Assembly: GCF_002220365.1 (NCBI RefSeq)
Contig: NZ_MTHB01000185.1
Span: 1-64,000 of the forward strand
Direction: 5' to 3'
DNA: 64,000 nt
Origin: Caballeronia sordidicola
GTDB taxonomy: Bacteria; Pseudomonadota; Gammaproteobacteria; Burkholderiales; Burkholderiaceae
This document shows positions 63,946-64,000 of this stretch, piece after piece; positions within the stretch are counted from its first letter, which is position 1, and each line of letters opens with the position of its first letter. The translations under genes were made by a program, and so were the position numbers. The notes below the pieces were generated by a model. That model ran no database searches. It was not told the DNA's origin and saw only the letters and a program-made list of their open reading frames with translations.

Positions 63946-64000
63946 ATGGAAGTCGCTCGGCGGCAACTAATCTACGTGACTCGTGACCCGAGCGAGCCTT
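63946..64000 (+). CDS. N-terminus of a second VpsR-like regulator (partial)
   Basis: Only 18 residues lie inside the window: MEVARRQLIYVTRDPSEP. AAAGGA lies about 8 bases before the ATG, a good ribosome site. The residues align with the receiver-like start of the VpsR-like protein 61075-62589 (RNLLYIAQAPNE), sharing the R-x-L-x-Y-x4-P-x-E spacing. It is probably a paralogous sigma-54 activator continuing beyond the window. Evidence is short, so this is tentative. Confidence 0.5.
   Translation, partial: MEVARRQLIYVTRDPSEP

Overview
The window is chromosomal DNA of a betaproteobacterium in the Burkholderiaceae, most likely Paraburkholderia or Caballeronia. The evidence is the high GC content, a tmRNA with tag ANDETFALAA, and several gene blocks that I know to be ordered this way in Burkholderia-type chromosomes: ompA-ubiG-gph, gyrA-serC-pheA-hisC-tyrA-aroA-cmk-rpsA-ihfB-lapA-lapB-ugd-hldA-hldD-cysM, and rpsP-rimM-trmD-rplS. 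Most of it is core genome. No prophage, insertion sequence, CRISPR array or rRNA operon was seen.

Left part (1-14.7 kb) is more variable. It holds the end of an MFS transporter, a large TPR/glycosyltransferase-like protein, an ArsR-family sensor with a His-rich CDF metal exporter, a flavoprotein hydroxylase, and the NAD-linked formate dehydrogenase operon fdsGBAD. A divergent ModE/PBP-like regulator faces that operon across a ModE-like inverted repeat. A small secreted protein, a 13-bp tandem repeat and a lone GT4 glycosyltransferase follow.

Middle part (14.7-40.2 kb) is housekeeping. It contains tmRNA, gph-ubiG-ompA on the minus strand, gyrA, a serine/aromatic amino acid/histidine biosynthesis cluster running into cmk, rpsA and ihfB, then the envelope genes lapA, lapB, ugd, hldA and hldD (LPS assembly, UDP-glucuronate and heptose supply). 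A ComEA-like protein, cysM, mltB and a histone-deacetylase-like hydrolase follow. A decayed alpha/beta hydrolase pseudogene lies at about 40.2-40.65 kb.

Right part (40.9-64 kb) contains etfBA with an acyl-CoA dehydrogenase, dadA with a divergent Lrp-type regulator, a LexA-box-controlled radical SAM protein, a TM2 membrane protein, a sorbosone-dehydrogenase-like protein, the rpsP operon, a Nudix hydrolase, a CobD/CbiB-like membrane protein, rsgA with an M48 protease, orn, mogA with darP, pmbA and folA. It ends at an envelope/biofilm-type regulatory locus: a VpsR-like sigma-54 activator, a secreted protein of unknown function, an AT-rich intergenic region, and the first codons of a second gene that looks like a VpsR-type regulator.

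The best leads are the ModE-like box and unusual regulator at fds, the LexA box on the radical SAM gene, the paired VpsR-like regulators with a perfect 17-bp inverted repeat, the hydrolase pseudogene broken at its nucleophile elbow, Gln83 in GyrA, and two unrelated tandem arrays that share a 13-bp period.
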